The notes under the pieces: model-generated
Seen by the model: only the letters and a program-made list of their open reading frames with translations
What the model was told of the DNA's origin: nothing
The model's database searches: none
Part shown: positions 52,233 to 61,430 of the stretch, piece after piece
How the letters are laid out: every line of letters begins with the position of its first letter
Position numbering within the stretch: the first letter of the stretch is position 1
Translations under genes and position numbers: made by a program
Source of the DNA: CAYWXK01 sp964462515
GTDB lineage: Bacteria; Planctomycetota; Phycisphaerae; Sedimentisphaerales; Anaerobacaceae
DNA: 64,000 bases
Reading direction: 5' to 3'
Assembly: GCA_964462515.1 (NCBI GenBank)
Contig: CAYWXK010000016.1
Location: forward strand, 18,616-82,615

Positions 52233-54254
52233 ATGCTTGACTCAAGCACAAATACGGGGCAAACGGATAAAATCCAAAATCTGTTAGACGTCACAGCTCC
52301 ACCTACTGTTAGGCTTCGTTTCCGCAAGGCTCTGATAATTCTTGCTCATATAGTTGCTTTCGCTGCCTCTTTGATGCTTTCTTTTTTGCTGGCAAACTAT
52401 ATGAAGTTTAGCCGAGCCTGGCTTGTAGAACAGTACCCTCCATTACTTCTATTTTTTATCGTTGTCAAACTGTTGGTTTTTGGGCTTTTTAAGCAATATC
52501 GTGGCTGGTGGCGTTATGTCAGTATATCGGACCTTGTTGGGATATTGCGGGCGTCACTTGTCAGCAGTCTGATAATCGTGCCGCTGTGGTTTGGATTTTT
52601 AAAATTTACGGACCCTTCATTTATAGAACGGATTCCGGCTCTTCAAAAACTGCAAAAGTTCAGTCAGGAGATTAGCCAAGAGAAGGTAGTAAGGGGCATA
52701 AGCGAAGTCAGCCAGGGTATATTTGTAGCTGATTTATTCGGCACATTCTTACTGCTTGGTGGGCTGCGAGTCGTTGTAAGACTATATTATGAAGAATTTC
52801 GTACTGTTGAGGCTGGCCGGCTCAAGCGGCTTTTGATTGTTGGTGCCGGAAACGCCGGCGAAGCCCTCCTGCGCGACATTCACCGTGAGTCTCCCGCTCA
52901 ACATGAGGTTATCGGTCTTATTGACGATGACCCTGCCAAGCAGGGTACAACTATTCACGGAATATCCGTGCTCGGGACGGTTGAGCGACTGCCTAAAATT
53001 TGTGCTGACCGTAATATCGAAGAGATCGCTATTGCAATGCCTTCGGCAAGTCATCGGGAGCTGCGGCGTGTTATCCAGGTATGTGAAGGCACCAAGATTC
53101 GCTTTCGCACCGTGCCTTCACTTACGGATATTGCTTCGGGCAGATACCGTGTTTCTCAGATTCGAGACGTTGATATTAAGGACCTGCTTGGCAGGGAAAC
53201 TGTGCAGCTTGACCTCGACCTTATAGAAGCTTTTGCAAAAGACAAGGTAATTATGGTTACGGGCGCCGGTGGCTCTATCGGCTCAGAAATGTGCAGGCAG
53301 CTGTGCAAATTTAATCCGAAACTACTTTTGCTTGTCGAGCAGGCCGAAAATCCCCTGTTCTACATAGAGCAGGAATTGCATCAGAAATTTCCTGTTGTTC
53401 GCCTGCTTGCACTTATTTGTGACATTGCCGATAGGATGCGGGTTATGCAAATCTTCGAAAGGTACAAACCGCAGATTGTTATTCATGCTGCTGCTCACAA
53501 GCATGTGCCTTTGATGGAGCTTAATGCTGGAGAAGCCATCAAAAATAATGTCGTTGGCACGCAAAACATCGCTGATGCAGCAGACCGGTTTGGTGCCACC
53601 AATTTTGTAATGATTAGCACCGACAAAGCCGTTAATCCGACGAGCATAATGGGCTCATCCAAACGGATTGCAGAAATGTATGTTCAGGATTTAAGCAGAA
53701 CCAGCAAAACACATTTTGTAACTGTGCGGTTTGGCAACGTGCTTGGCTCGGATGGCTCGGTCGTCCCTATCTTCAAGAAGCAAATCGCAGAAGGCGGGCC
53801 GGTAACTATCACCCATCCGGAGATGAAGCGATACTTTATGACTATACCGGAAGCAAGCCAGCTTGTTTTACAGGCAGCAACGATGGGCAAAGGTGGGGAA
53901 ATCTTTGTGCTTGATATGGGCGAACCGGTGAAAATTGTGGACCTGGCCAGAGAGCTAATTACCCTCAGCGGTTTCAGACCCGGAGAGGACATTGAGATAA
54001 TATTTACAGGACCCAGGCCCGGCGAAAAGCTCTTTGAGGAGCTGTCAATAGAGGGTGAAGATATGGTGCGGACGCGTCACCCCAAAATCCTGATATGGAG
54101 GAATGTTCCTATGAACCGAGACAAGCTTTACGCCGGCATAAATGAGCTGATAGCTGTCGCCGGGTCGCAAAACTGCAGCCAAATAACTCAGAGAATCAAA
54201 GAGCTTGTGCCGGAATATATCGGCGGCAATAATAATAACGCTAAAACTTCCTGA
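52233..54254 (+). CDS. FlaA1/CapD-type nucleotide-sugar dehydratase
   Basis: 673 residues. The N-terminal membrane part (about 30-190) has four hydrophobic helices. The Rossmann-like cofactor region (about 200-300, LLIVGAGNAGEALLRDI) is followed by the SDR core with VTGAGGSIGSEMCRQL (about 330), HAAAHKHVPLME and STDKAVNPTSIMGSSKR, where a methionine-based MGSSK replaces the usual Y-x-x-x-K. This is the layout of WbpM/PglF-like 4,6-dehydratases that make amino-sugar precursors for surface glycans. It probably serves the glycan locus at 18-33 kb. GAGGAAT precedes ATG 52233. Confidence 0.9.
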   Translation: MLDSSTNTGQTDKIQNLLDVTAPPTVRLRFRKALIILAHIVAFAASLMLSFLLANYMKFSRAWLVEQYPPLLLFFIVVKLLVFGLFKQYRGWWRYVSISDLVGILRASLVSSLIIVPLWFGFLKFTDPSFIERIPALQKLQKFSQEISQEKVVRGISEVSQGIFVADLFGTFLLLGGLRVVVRLYYEEFRTVEAGRLKRLLIVGAGNAGEALLRDIHRESPAQHEVIGLIDDDPAKQGTTIHGISVLGTVERLPKICADRNIEEIAIAMPSASHRELRRVIQVCEGTKIRFRTVPSLTDIASGRYRVSQIRDVDIKDLLGRETVQLDLDLIEAFAKDKVIMVTGAGGSIGSEMCRQLCKFNPKLLLLVEQAENPLFYIEQELHQKFPVVRLLALICDIADRMRVMQIFERYKPQIVIHAAAHKHVPLMELNAGEAIKNNVVGTQNIADAADRFGATNFVMISTDKAVNPTSIMGSSKRIAEMYVQDLSRTSKTHFVTVRFGNVLGSDGSVVPIFKKQIAEGGPVTITHPEMKRYFMTIPEASQLVLQAATMGKGGEIFVLDMGEPVKIVDLARELITLSGFRPGEDIEIIFTGPRPGEKLFEELSIEGEDMVRTRHPKILIWRNVPMNRDKLYAGINELIAVAGSQNCSQITQRIKELVPEYIGGNNNNAKTS

Positions 54255-54347
54255 GACTTTAGGTTTGTGTAAGTCATTATATTTGTTTTTTCATATCACT
54301 TCAGAGCAGAGTTTTTCAAGAATTGGTTTTAGCAGAGCGGCATTAGT

Positions 54348-55142
54348 TTAATTGTTTTTAGCAACGGTCGTGTGTGCGGCGTTGAACATTCTTACTCCGC
54401 CCGTGTCTAATTGGACTATCAGTCCCTTTTCCGGGTCGATTCCAATGCAGTTACCTGTAAATTTTGTGCCGTTGAAGGAGAGAATCACTCTGTGACCTAA
54501 TTGAATACTTAGTTTTCGCCATCGGTCGATTACTATTTGGCTTCTTTGTGTTGCTGCTTCGAGCCAGTGGTCTATTGAGATTAGCATCCTTTTCGCCAGT
54601 AGGATTCGGTCACAGACGGTTTGACTTTCGATGTCAATGCTTGTTGCGAGCAGTTGCAATTCAGACGGGATAGATTCTATTTTTTGATGGCAGTTTATCC
54701 CTATTCCGAGGATACAGATATTGCTGCTGCGGTCCTTTTTGGATTCGAGCAGAATACCGGCCACTTTTTTGCCGTTAAGGATTATATCGTTCGGCCATTT
54801 GATTTTTGCTTCAGTGCCGGCTACCTTGCCGATGGCCTCGGCAACTGCTACGGCGCAGGTTAGAGATAGCAGCTCGCCGGCCAATTTGCAGTCGGTTAAA
54901 AGAATCGAACATAGGATGCTGTCTGAGCGGCCGCTGTGCCATTTATCGCCGGCTCTGCCTCTGCCTGCGGTTTGTTCCTCGGCGAAAACTACCAGCCCGT
55001 CGTTTCCTTTGTTTCTGGCATATTCGGCGGCGATGTCGTTAGTGCTTGACGTGCAGCTAAAAATCAGGATTTTCCTGCCGATGCATTTGGTCTTTAGATT
55101 TGCTTTTATCTGGTCGGCGTCCAGCAAGTCTGGGTTGGGCAT
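54348..55142 (-). CDS. birA: Biotin-[acetyl-CoA-carboxylase] ligase
   Basis: 264 residues; no N-terminal DNA-binding domain, so enzyme only. The ligase motif is in AEEQTAGRGRAGDKWHS, followed by KIKWPNDIILNGKKVAGIL. A C-terminal SH3-like segment has VILSFNGTKFTGNCIGID. Attaches biotin to carrier proteins. Follows nadC by eight bases, in one operon. Confidence 0.93.
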   Translation of the reverse strand: MPNPDLLDADQIKANLKTKCIGRKILIFSCTSSTNDIAAEYARNKGNDGLVVFAEEQTAGRGRAGDKWHSGRSDSILCSILLTDCKLAGELLSLTCAVAVAEAIGKVAGTEAKIKWPNDIILNGKKVAGILLESKKDRSSNICILGIGINCHQKIESIPSELQLLATSIDIESQTVCDRILLAKRMLISIDHWLEAATQRSQIVIDRWRKLSIQLGHRVILSFNGTKFTGNCIGIDPEKGLIVQLDTGGVRMFNAAHTTVAKNN

Positions 55143-55150
55143 AGTTTCAG

Positions 55151-56023
55151 TTACCTGTCGAGTCCGATGTCAACGGCTGTTGCAGAGTGGGTAATTGCAC
55201 CTACGGCAATTCTATCGATGCCGCAATGGGCGATTGCTGAGACATTGTTTAATGTTATATTGCCAGAGGCTTCGAGCAGCGGCTTTTTGTTTTTGCCGCA
55301 CATTTGGTTTCGCATTTCAACGGCGTGCTTTAGCTGCCACTGGCCCATATTATCCAGCAGCACAATGTCGATACCCGGGATTTCCAATACATAGTTAAGC
55401 TGGTCATCGACGTGGTCAACCTCTACAGCGATGAATTTGGTGCCTTTTATTTTTCTGGCCTCACAGACTATTTTTCGCAGTTTCGGCTGGAAGTTTCTGC
55501 CGAGCTCTGCCAGATGGTTGTCTTTAATCAGGATGCCGTCATACAGGCCGATGCGGTGGTTGTGTCCGCCGCCGCAGCGAACCGCGTATTTTTCGAGGAT
55601 GCGCCAGCCGGGCATGGTCTTTCTGGTGTCATAAATCTTTGCCTTTGTCCCTTGAACTGCCTGCGCATATTTGTTTGTTGTGGTGGCTATCCCGCTGAGT
55701 CGCTGTAAGAAGTTCAGCATAACTCGCTCAGCGCTAAGCATAGAGCTCAGCGGACCTTCAATTGTAGCAAGGTTGCATCCGACATGAGCAGACTGCCCGT
55801 CTCTTACGTGGACTTTCAGTTTCAGTTTTTGGTTGTATTGTCTGAGGATTTCTTTAGCGACATCCATTCCACAAACGATTATTTCCTCGCGCGAAATGAT
55901 ATGCGCTTTGGCAGTAACACTTTTTTTGAAAAGAAGCTGGCTTGTTACATCACCTTGTCCGAGGTCCTCTTCAATCGCCATTCGGATAAGTGGCAGAACT
56001 TTTTCGATATTGAGTTTTTTCAT
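55151..56023 (-). CDS. nadC: Nicotinate-nucleotide pyrophosphorylase (carboxylating)
   Basis: 290 residues, full length. Starts with EEDLGQGDVTSQLL and has SGIATTTNKYAQ, TMPGWRILEKYAVRCGGG, GLYDGILIKDNHLAELG and DIVLLDNMGQWQL, with LLEASGNITLNNV near the end, as expected of NadC. Converts quinolinate to nicotinate mononucleotide in NAD synthesis. AAAGGG precedes ATG 56023. Between uvrB and birA in an operon. Confidence 0.95.
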   Translation of the reverse strand: MKKLNIEKVLPLIRMAIEEDLGQGDVTSQLLFKKSVTAKAHIISREEIIVCGMDVAKEILRQYNQKLKLKVHVRDGQSAHVGCNLATIEGPLSSMLSAERVMLNFLQRLSGIATTTNKYAQAVQGTKAKIYDTRKTMPGWRILEKYAVRCGGGHNHRIGLYDGILIKDNHLAELGRNFQPKLRKIVCEARKIKGTKFIAVEVDHVDDQLNYVLEIPGIDIVLLDNMGQWQLKHAVEMRNQMCGKNKKPLLEASGNITLNNVSAIAHCGIDRIAVGAITHSATAVDIGLDR

Positions 56024-56094
56024 TTTTACCCTTTTTAATTAACGTTTTTCCCTGCTTATGGGCAAAAGAACGAGAGACAACGTTGACAGGATGA

Positions 56095-58146
56095 TTAGAA
56101 ATCTTTCTTCCTGTACTTTCTCTGTCTTTTTGTGGCTAAAAAATCACTTTTCTTTCTTCGCGAGCTGGCGATAACAAATTCCGGCAGCTCTTTGAGTTCG
56201 CGCAGCTGGTCGCGTAGAAAAGCCGCCCGTTCAAAATCAAGGGCCTGCGCCGCCTCAAGCATTTCCTGCTCGATTTGAGCAGCCAGCTCAACTTTATCAT
56301 ATTCAGCATCGCCGAGGCGAACGGCCTCGCGCGCTGTTTGCCTTGCCTTTACTATATCGGACAAGCTTCTACGAATCTCCTTTTTTACCGTTTCAGGCGT
56401 AATATTATGGTCTTTGTTATATTGGAGTTGAATTTTACGGCGTCTGTTCGTTTCGTCAATAGCTTTTTGCATCGATTTAGTAACCGTGTCTGCGTATAAA
56501 AAGACAGTAGCGTTGATGTTTCGGGCGGTTCTGCCGATTATCTGTATCAGCGAAGTCTGGCTCCGTAAAAACCCTTCCTTGTCGGCGTCGAGGATTGCAG
56601 CAGCAGAGACCTCCGGCAAATCAAGCCCTTCACGCAGCAAATTAACTCCAACCAGAACATCGAAATTGCCGGTTCGCAGGTCCCGCAGTATGTCAATTCT
56701 TTCAAGCGTCTCAATTTCGCTGTGTAGATACCGGCATCTAAAGCCCCTTTTTGTAATGTAGCTCGCCAGGTCTTCAGCCATTTTTTTCGTCAGAGTTGTT
56801 ACCAATATTCGCTCTTTAGCCTTGATTCGTTTTTCGATTTCGCCTAAAAGGTGGGGGACCTGATTGCGAGCCGGGCATACGAAGATTTCAGGGTCCAAAA
56901 GCCCTGTGGGCCTGATAATTTGCTCAACTACTTCATTATTGCACTTTTCAAACTCGAAAGGCGCGGGTGTTGCTGAAACAAAAATCACTTTGGCCCAATT
57001 TTCCTGAAATTCCTCAAAACGAAGTGGCCTATTGTCGAGCGCGCTGGGCAGCCTGAAACCATGCTCAACCAGAACCTCTTTTCTGCTTCTGTCGCCTGCC
57101 CACATCGCCCGCAGTTGTGGAATTGTTGCGTGGGATTCGTCGATGAATAAAAGGAAATCCTTTGGGAAGTAGTCGATAAGCGTATAAGGTCTGGCGCCGG
57201 GCGGAAGGCCGGAAAGATGCCTGGAGTAGTTTTCGATTCCGCTGCAATAGCCAACCTCCGTCATCATTTCGATATCATACATTGTCCTTGCTTGTAGCCG
57301 TTGCGCCTCCAGCAGTTTTCCCTGCTGTCGTAGTTCTTGCAGACGCTCTTTTAGCTCGGCTTTTATGCTTTCTACTGCACAGGCAATCCGCTCGCCGGGC
57401 ATAACATAGTGTTGAGCCGGATATACAAAGACCTGCTGTTCGGTAGCGAGGATTTCTCCCGATACTGGATTTATGTAACTTATATGCTCTATCTGTTCGC
57501 CAAAAAATTCGATACGGATTGCAAAAGATTCGTATGAAGGATATAGCTCAACCACATCGCCGCGAACTCTAAATGTCCCTCTCTGAAATTCGATATCGTT
57601 TCTGGTGTATTGGATGTCGGCTAATCTGCCGAGCAGCTCATTTCTATCAACACTGTCGCCCGTGTGGATGGCAACCACGCTGGCCTTATAATCTTCAGGC
57701 GACCCAAGCCCAAAAATGCAGGAAACTGATGCGACAATAATGCAATCGTTTCTTGTGGATAGACTGGTAGTGGCGGAAAGGCGCAATCGGTCGAGGTCGG
57801 CGTTCTTGGATGCGTCTTTTTCGATATAAATATCGCGCTGTGGAATATACGCTTCCGGCTGATAGTAATCATAGTAGCTGACAAAATATTCGACCGCATT
57901 TTTGGGAAAAAGCTCCTTGAATTCTTCATAAAGCTGGGCCGCCAGGGTTTTATTGTGGGATATGACCAGGACTGGCGAATCCTGCTGGGCGATGACGTTT
58001 GCCATTGTGAATGTTTTGCCGCTGCCGGTAACGCCCATTAAGGTTTGGAATTTCTTTCCTGCCTGCAGCTCTTCCACGAGCCGTTCTATCGCTGCCGGCT
58101 GGTCGCCAGCAGGCTTAAGCTCAGTATTTAGTTTGAACTTCGCCAT
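56095..58146 (-). CDS. uvrB: Excinuclease ABC subunit B
   Basis: 683 residues, full length. Walker A GVTGSGKTF, beta-hairpin YYDYYQPEAYIP, SCIFGLGSPEDY, helicase motifs including DESHATIPQL and VGVNLLREGLDLPEV, and a C-terminal UVR motif (about 635-665, IEQEMLEAAQALDFERAAFL). Damage-verifying helicase of nucleotide excision repair. Leads the uvrB-nadC-birA group on the minus strand. Confidence 0.97.
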   Translation of the reverse strand: MAKFKLNTELKPAGDQPAAIERLVEELQAGKKFQTLMGVTGSGKTFTMANVIAQQDSPVLVISHNKTLAAQLYEEFKELFPKNAVEYFVSYYDYYQPEAYIPQRDIYIEKDASKNADLDRLRLSATTSLSTRNDCIIVASVSCIFGLGSPEDYKASVVAIHTGDSVDRNELLGRLADIQYTRNDIEFQRGTFRVRGDVVELYPSYESFAIRIEFFGEQIEHISYINPVSGEILATEQQVFVYPAQHYVMPGERIACAVESIKAELKERLQELRQQGKLLEAQRLQARTMYDIEMMTEVGYCSGIENYSRHLSGLPPGARPYTLIDYFPKDFLLFIDESHATIPQLRAMWAGDRSRKEVLVEHGFRLPSALDNRPLRFEEFQENWAKVIFVSATPAPFEFEKCNNEVVEQIIRPTGLLDPEIFVCPARNQVPHLLGEIEKRIKAKERILVTTLTKKMAEDLASYITKRGFRCRYLHSEIETLERIDILRDLRTGNFDVLVGVNLLREGLDLPEVSAAAILDADKEGFLRSQTSLIQIIGRTARNINATVFLYADTVTKSMQKAIDETNRRRKIQLQYNKDHNITPETVKKEIRRSLSDIVKARQTAREAVRLGDAEYDKVELAAQIEQEMLEAAQALDFERAAFLRDQLRELKELPEFVIASSRRKKSDFLATKRQRKYRKKDF

Positions 58147-58342
58147 TTTGTTTTTACCACAGATGTTAAGGAGTTTATTACTTCGGCGAAGTATATTTTA
58201 TGCTCAAATTCAGTGAGATTCAAGAGAAAGAGTCGGACCTAAAGCGGTACCAGCAGTCTTATAAATATACTTTTATCTTGAACTAACAGATTCGGCTTAT
58301 AAAATACAGTTGAGTTATTTATGAAAGGTAATTGCCAAAAAA

Positions 58343-58681
58343 ATGATTAAGAGTGTGAAACTATCACCAAAAGAGCAACATGCACTACTGGAAGTATCCC
58401 AGCTTCTTAAATCTGATTTACCCGTAAGCCGGGTGATATTGTTTGGCTCGAAAGCACGTGGAGAAGGTGAACCTGATTCAGATATCGACCTTCTAATCTT
58501 GACATCCTGTCCGGTCAGTGGCGATTTGCGTGATACTATTTCTGAACGATTGGCCGACATTAATCTGCGAAATGACGTTTCCTTGTCTTCGGTCGTTGTA
58601 TATCAGCAGGATTGGTCAAATGGGTTAATTCGCCATACGTTAATCCACACTGAAGTTGAAAGAGACGGATGTGAAATATGA
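58343..58681 (+). CDS. Nucleotidyltransferase-domain protein, HEPN partner
   Basis: 112 residues. The minimal nucleotidyltransferase site is GSKARG (35-40) with DSDID (45-49), the aspartates of the Pol beta fold. Such proteins pair with HEPN proteins as toxin-antitoxin or similar modules; in MntA-HepT systems this partner adenylates the HEPN protein. The next gene overlaps by four bases (ATGA) and encodes HEPN. AAAGG lies upstream of ATG 58343. Confidence 0.87.
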   Translation: MIKSVKLSPKEQHALLEVSQLLKSDLPVSRVILFGSKARGEGEPDSDIDLLILTSCPVSGDLRDTISERLADINLRNDVSLSSVVVYQQDWSNGLIRHTLIHTEVERDGCEI

Positions 58682-58968
58682 ATGAGAACGATGCTCGGGA
58701 AAATCTTATCGACCTATGGCTGCAAAAAGCTAAAGATGCACTGGCCTCGGCCGAACTCGAGCTACAAGCTGGTCATACAATTTTTGCTGTGAACCGTTTG
58801 TATTATGCCTGTTTCTATGCTGTAACGGCGCTTTTGCTGCATGATGGCAAGCAGTTTGCCCGGCACTCAGCGGTCAAATCCGAATTTGTCCGAACTTATA
58901 TCAAGTCCGGCCAAATCGATAGAAAGTGGAATAAGTTCTATCAAAAATTATTCGACGATAGACAGTAG
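58678..58968 (+). CDS. HEPN-domain protein, interrupted by an in-frame TAG
   Basis: 96 residues to the stop. The N-terminal helix pair (LIDLWLQKAKDALASAELEL, then FAVNRLYYACFYAVTALLLH, HSAVKSEFVR) matches PF05168-type HEPN proteins. The reading frame ends at TAG 58966-58968 after KLFDDRQ, where relatives continue as RQEGDY-like. The same frame carries on after the stop. Read with the stop as a sense codon, the product is about 132 residues, the usual length. Coupled to the nucleotidyltransferase gene. Confidence 0.78.
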   Translation: MNENDARENLIDLWLQKAKDALASAELELQAGHTIFAVNRLYYACFYAVTALLLHDGKQFARHSAVKSEFVRTYIKSGQIDRKWNKFYQKLFDDRQ

Positions 58969-59076
58969 GGAGATTATATACCTACAGTTACTTTTGAAGA
59001 ATCGGATGTTTCAACACGCCTTCAAGAAGCTCGTGAATTCATAGATTTAATTCGCGGCCTAATTGCTTCTCAGTGA
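58966..59076 (+). pseudogene. C-terminal remnant of the HEPN gene after the amber stop
   Basis: Reading on in frame from TAG gives GDYIPTVTFEESDVSTRLQE then AREFIDLIRGLIASQ and TGA at 59074. This matches the expected C-terminal helix of HEPN proteins. A single base change from GAG, AAG or CAG would explain the stop. Confidence 0.65.
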
Positions 59077-59167
59077 ACCACAAATGGTCCACTGCGAACA
59101 ACGAACTATAAGGGGTTCTTTACACTTCGTTCTTCTTTTTGTTCTTCTAACTTCGCACTTACTACTT

Positions 59168-60166
59168 CTACAGTGCCTTTCGTCTCCGCAGCAAGCTAAC
59201 AAAGCCCACGCCAATGCTGCAAAGTATAAACGCAGCAGGCGCCGGGATTACGGTCGGTTCTGGAACTGCGGTAATAATAATCTCGCCATTAGGTGAGAAG
59301 TCGGGGCTGGCGATGCCGGAAATCTCGGCGACAATAATTCCAGACGAATCGATTATGGAACCGCCGCCGCCGCCGCCGCCGCCGTAGCTGCTGCCGTCGC
59401 CGCCGCTGGAACCGCCGGCGCCGCCGCTGTAGCCGCCGGCGCCGCCGCCGGCGCCGTAGCCGTTGTAGTAGTAGCCGGCGCCGTGTCCGCCGCCGCCGCC
59501 GCCGCCGTAGCCCCCTGTGCCGACGGCGTAGCCGCCGCTGTGGCCGCCGTAGCTGCCATTGAGGAAGCCGCCGCCGCCGCCGCCGTCGCCATTGTAGCCG
59601 CAGCCGTAGCCGTCGCCGCCGTCGCCGCTGTAGCCGCCGCCGCCACCGCCGCCGCCGTTGTAGAAGCCGTAGTAGCCGCCGCCGAAGACGCCGCCGGCGC
59701 CGCCGGTGCCGCCGGTGCCGCCGGTGCCGCCGGTGCCAGGGCCGCCGCTGGTGCCGCTGGTTCCGCTGGTGCCGACGTTGCCGTTGGCGCCGCCGACGTA
59801 GTAGCCGCCGCCGCCGCCGCCGCCTGCGATGACAAGTGGTGTGCTGCCATTGATAACGAAGCTGCCGCCGCCGCCGCCGCCAGCGCCGTAGGCGCCGCTA
59901 CCGCCGCCGCCGCCCACTAAAAGAGTGAGGGTCACGGATACTGAGAAGTTAAACTCGGCACTCATCTCGGCTCCTAGTCCGCCGGCGGTGTTTTGACTGC
60001 GGCCACCTTGAGCGCCGTAGGCAGTGATGTTGTAAAGGCCAGGGTTCAGGGTGATAGTCGTCTCCGAACCAGAATAACCGTATTGAGTGGTGGGCACCGC
60101 CTGAACCACACCGGCCGCCAGAAACATCGCCAAGGCCACCATTCCCATTATTTTCTTCGCGTTCAT
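59168..60166 (-). CDS. Glycine-rich secreted protein with PEP-CTERM sorting signal
   Basis: About 332 residues from ATG 60166. A signal peptide (about 1-23, GMVALAMFLAAGVVQA) precedes a glycine-rich domain (about 25-290), opening with TTQYGYSGSETTITLNPGLY and ITAYGAQGG as in secreted glycine-rich domains. Long GGGGGG, GTSGTSGTSGG and GGTGGTGGTGG tracts follow, with scattered tyrosines. The end is a PEP-CTERM signal: PEP in VPEPTVIPAP, a hydrophobic helix and LLRRRKAL. Such signals are cut by an exosortase, so the protein probably ends at the cell surface or matrix. A longer frame starts at 60250 with the stronger AGGAGGAGA site, but would put 28 residues before the signal peptide. Confidence 0.82.
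   Translation of the reverse strand: MNAKKIMGMVALAMFLAAGVVQAVPTTQYGYSGSETTITLNPGLYNITAYGAQGGRSQNTAGGLGAEMSAEFNFSVSVTLTLLVGGGGGSGAYGAGGGGGGSFVINGSTPLVIAGGGGGGGYYVGGANGNVGTSGTSGTSGGPGTGGTGGTGGTGGAGGVFGGGYYGFYNGGGGGGGGYSGDGGDGYGCGYNGDGGGGGGFLNGSYGGHSGGYAVGTGGYGGGGGGGHGAGYYYNGYGAGGGAGGYSGGAGGSSGGDGSSYGGGGGGGGSIIDSSGIIVAEISGIASPDFSPNGEIIITAVPEPTVIPAPAAFILCSIGVGFVSLLRRRKAL
59355..59925. repeat. Low-complexity GCC/GCCGCC tract encoding polyglycine
   Basis: Runs of gcc and gccgcc repeats on the plus strand (GGC/GGT on the coding strand). GC content is much higher than around it. The plus-strand alanine-rich frame across it (59483-59920) is an artefact of the repeat. Confidence 0.75.
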
Positions 60167-60864
60167 GATATTCTCTTTTCGCTGTGCCGGGGGGCGTCGA
60201 GCAACGAGCAGGACACTGGCCCGGCGGTAAATTGTAATTAACTTTTTCATTTTGATTCTCCTCCTCAAAAAATTGTTAACATTTGTCGACGTACATAACT
60301 TGCGATGCAACAAAACCTGTTCTGAATTTATCTAACAGAAATGCATATCTTCTCCTCCTCCCCAAAATCATATTCTTTTGGTTATTTGTGGGGGAAAACT
60401 TTGGTATGAAACCAAAAAGCTCTCTCACCACTCCTATTCTTCTGCCACAGGTTGGTAAATTTGTAAGTCTATACAGCAAACCTACATACCTATACAAATA
60501 ATTATTCTACCCCCGTCCCATCCAGGATGTCAAGAGTTTTTTGTCTAAAATATCAGTTTTTCAGAAAATTTTAGGTGTATCCGCTTTTTTCTCAAAAAAA
60601 GCGGCTTTATTTAAGTTGACACCTTCATATTAAACGTTGGCTGCACAGCCAAGTCCCCCAATTCCATAATAATATCAAAATCTTCCTCGAATTGCCAATT
60701 TTGTCACCAAATCTGCACCTTATTCAAAGCATTACTTTTACTTGAGAAATCCAGAATGAAATTTTCAACATCATTAAACATAAAAACTGCGAATCAAACC
60801 CATTTTTTAATTGTCCTAAGCAGTATTGACATCCACATCTACCGCTACTGGTGCGGGCACGTTA
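60167..60864. other. Leader of the glycine-rich gene and AT-rich gap
   Basis: Contains the alternative start at 60250 with a strong ribosome site, then AT-rich DNA. A hairpin CCGCTTTTTT (60581-60590), loop CTCA, AAAAAAGCGG (60595-60604) resembles a bidirectional terminator. A plus-strand frame at 60283-60501 has no ribosome site and is not supported. Confidence 0.4.
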
Positions 60865-61014
60865 TCACCGGCACGTAGTCTTTGCTGCCGCTCCAGTTGG
60901 TTGATTGCCTCCAGAAAAGAATATCATTCCTTCCTGGCTATTTAGGTTTGCAAAAACATTAACAGGAAGCAGGAAAAAGATTCCCCATACAAGTAAAGTG
61001 ATTTTATTTTTCAT
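60865..61014 (-). CDS. Short secreted peptide or decayed gene start
   Basis: 49 residues. ATG 61014 follows AGAGGTGAGGAAA and encodes a clear signal peptide (MKNKITLLVWGIFFLLPVNV FA, cut after residue 22), then NLNSQEGMIFFSGG. Two other frames continue past the stop with protein-like sequence (for example NWSGSKDYVPVITCPHQ), so a frameshift or decay is likely. A real short peptide is possible. Confidence 0.4.
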   Translation of the reverse strand: MKNKITLLVWGIFFLLPVNVFANLNSQEGMIFFSGGNQPTGAAAKTTCR

Positions 61015-61074
61015 TTTCCTCACCTCTAAAAAAGACGTTCATATCTTATCAGGTGTTCTGCCGGCACACGGAAG

Positions 61075-61164
61075 TCAATAACTTAGCGTCATCCATAAGC
61101 GAAATTGCCAAGGATTAAAAAGACAAACACTGATGAAAAAAAGAGATGTATTTCTACCCTTCAT
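61075..61164 (-). CDS. Short ORF with strong ribosome site, probably decayed
   Basis: 29 residues. GGAAAGGAGGAGTT before ATG 61164 is an excellent ribosome site, and the start MKGRNTSLFFISVCLF is hydrophobic. A +1 shift after CLF would give LILGNFAYG, completing a signal peptide. Likely the start of a broken secreted-protein gene. Confidence 0.3.
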   Translation of the reverse strand: MKGRNTSLFFISVCLFNPWQFRLWMTLSY

Positions 61165-61430
61165 AACTCCTCCTTTCCAAGGTTGCGTGGCTTTCGGCCG
61201 ACGCCATAGGCTATGGCCGACGGCGCCAAACCCTATCGTCTGCTATTTATCTATGCGAACGCACTTAATTAGGGGATGAAAGACATGTAGAACCCTCCAT
61301 AGAGTCTTTTTCACCACTCTCCTTAATCCTAACAATTAGAAATTATATCAGACCTTCCCACGATGTCAAGCAAAAAACCTCTCAAAGTTATGGATGTTTT
61401 GTAGTCTTTTTCTGTGAGACTTCTGGTTCC
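61165..61430. other. Gap with a REP-like palindrome
   Basis: GCCATAG-G-CTATGGC (61203-61217) is flanked by GGCCGACG on both sides. Otherwise AT-rich, with no gene seen. Should contain the 3' end of the lipoprotein transcript. Confidence 0.4.

Noticed and set aside
59483..59920. Plus-strand alanine-rich frame across the glycine-rich gene
   Set aside because: It is the complement of GGC/GGT repeats; no ribosome site, signal or varied sequence supports it.
59355..59925. GCC repeats considered as a CRISPR-like array
   Set aside because: There are no spacers of constant length and the repeats encode polyglycine in a gene with a signal peptide and PEP-CTERM end.
60283..60501. Plus-strand frame upstream of the glycine-rich gene
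   Set aside because: It lies in the leader of a minus-strand gene, lacks a ribosome site and has low-complexity sequence.
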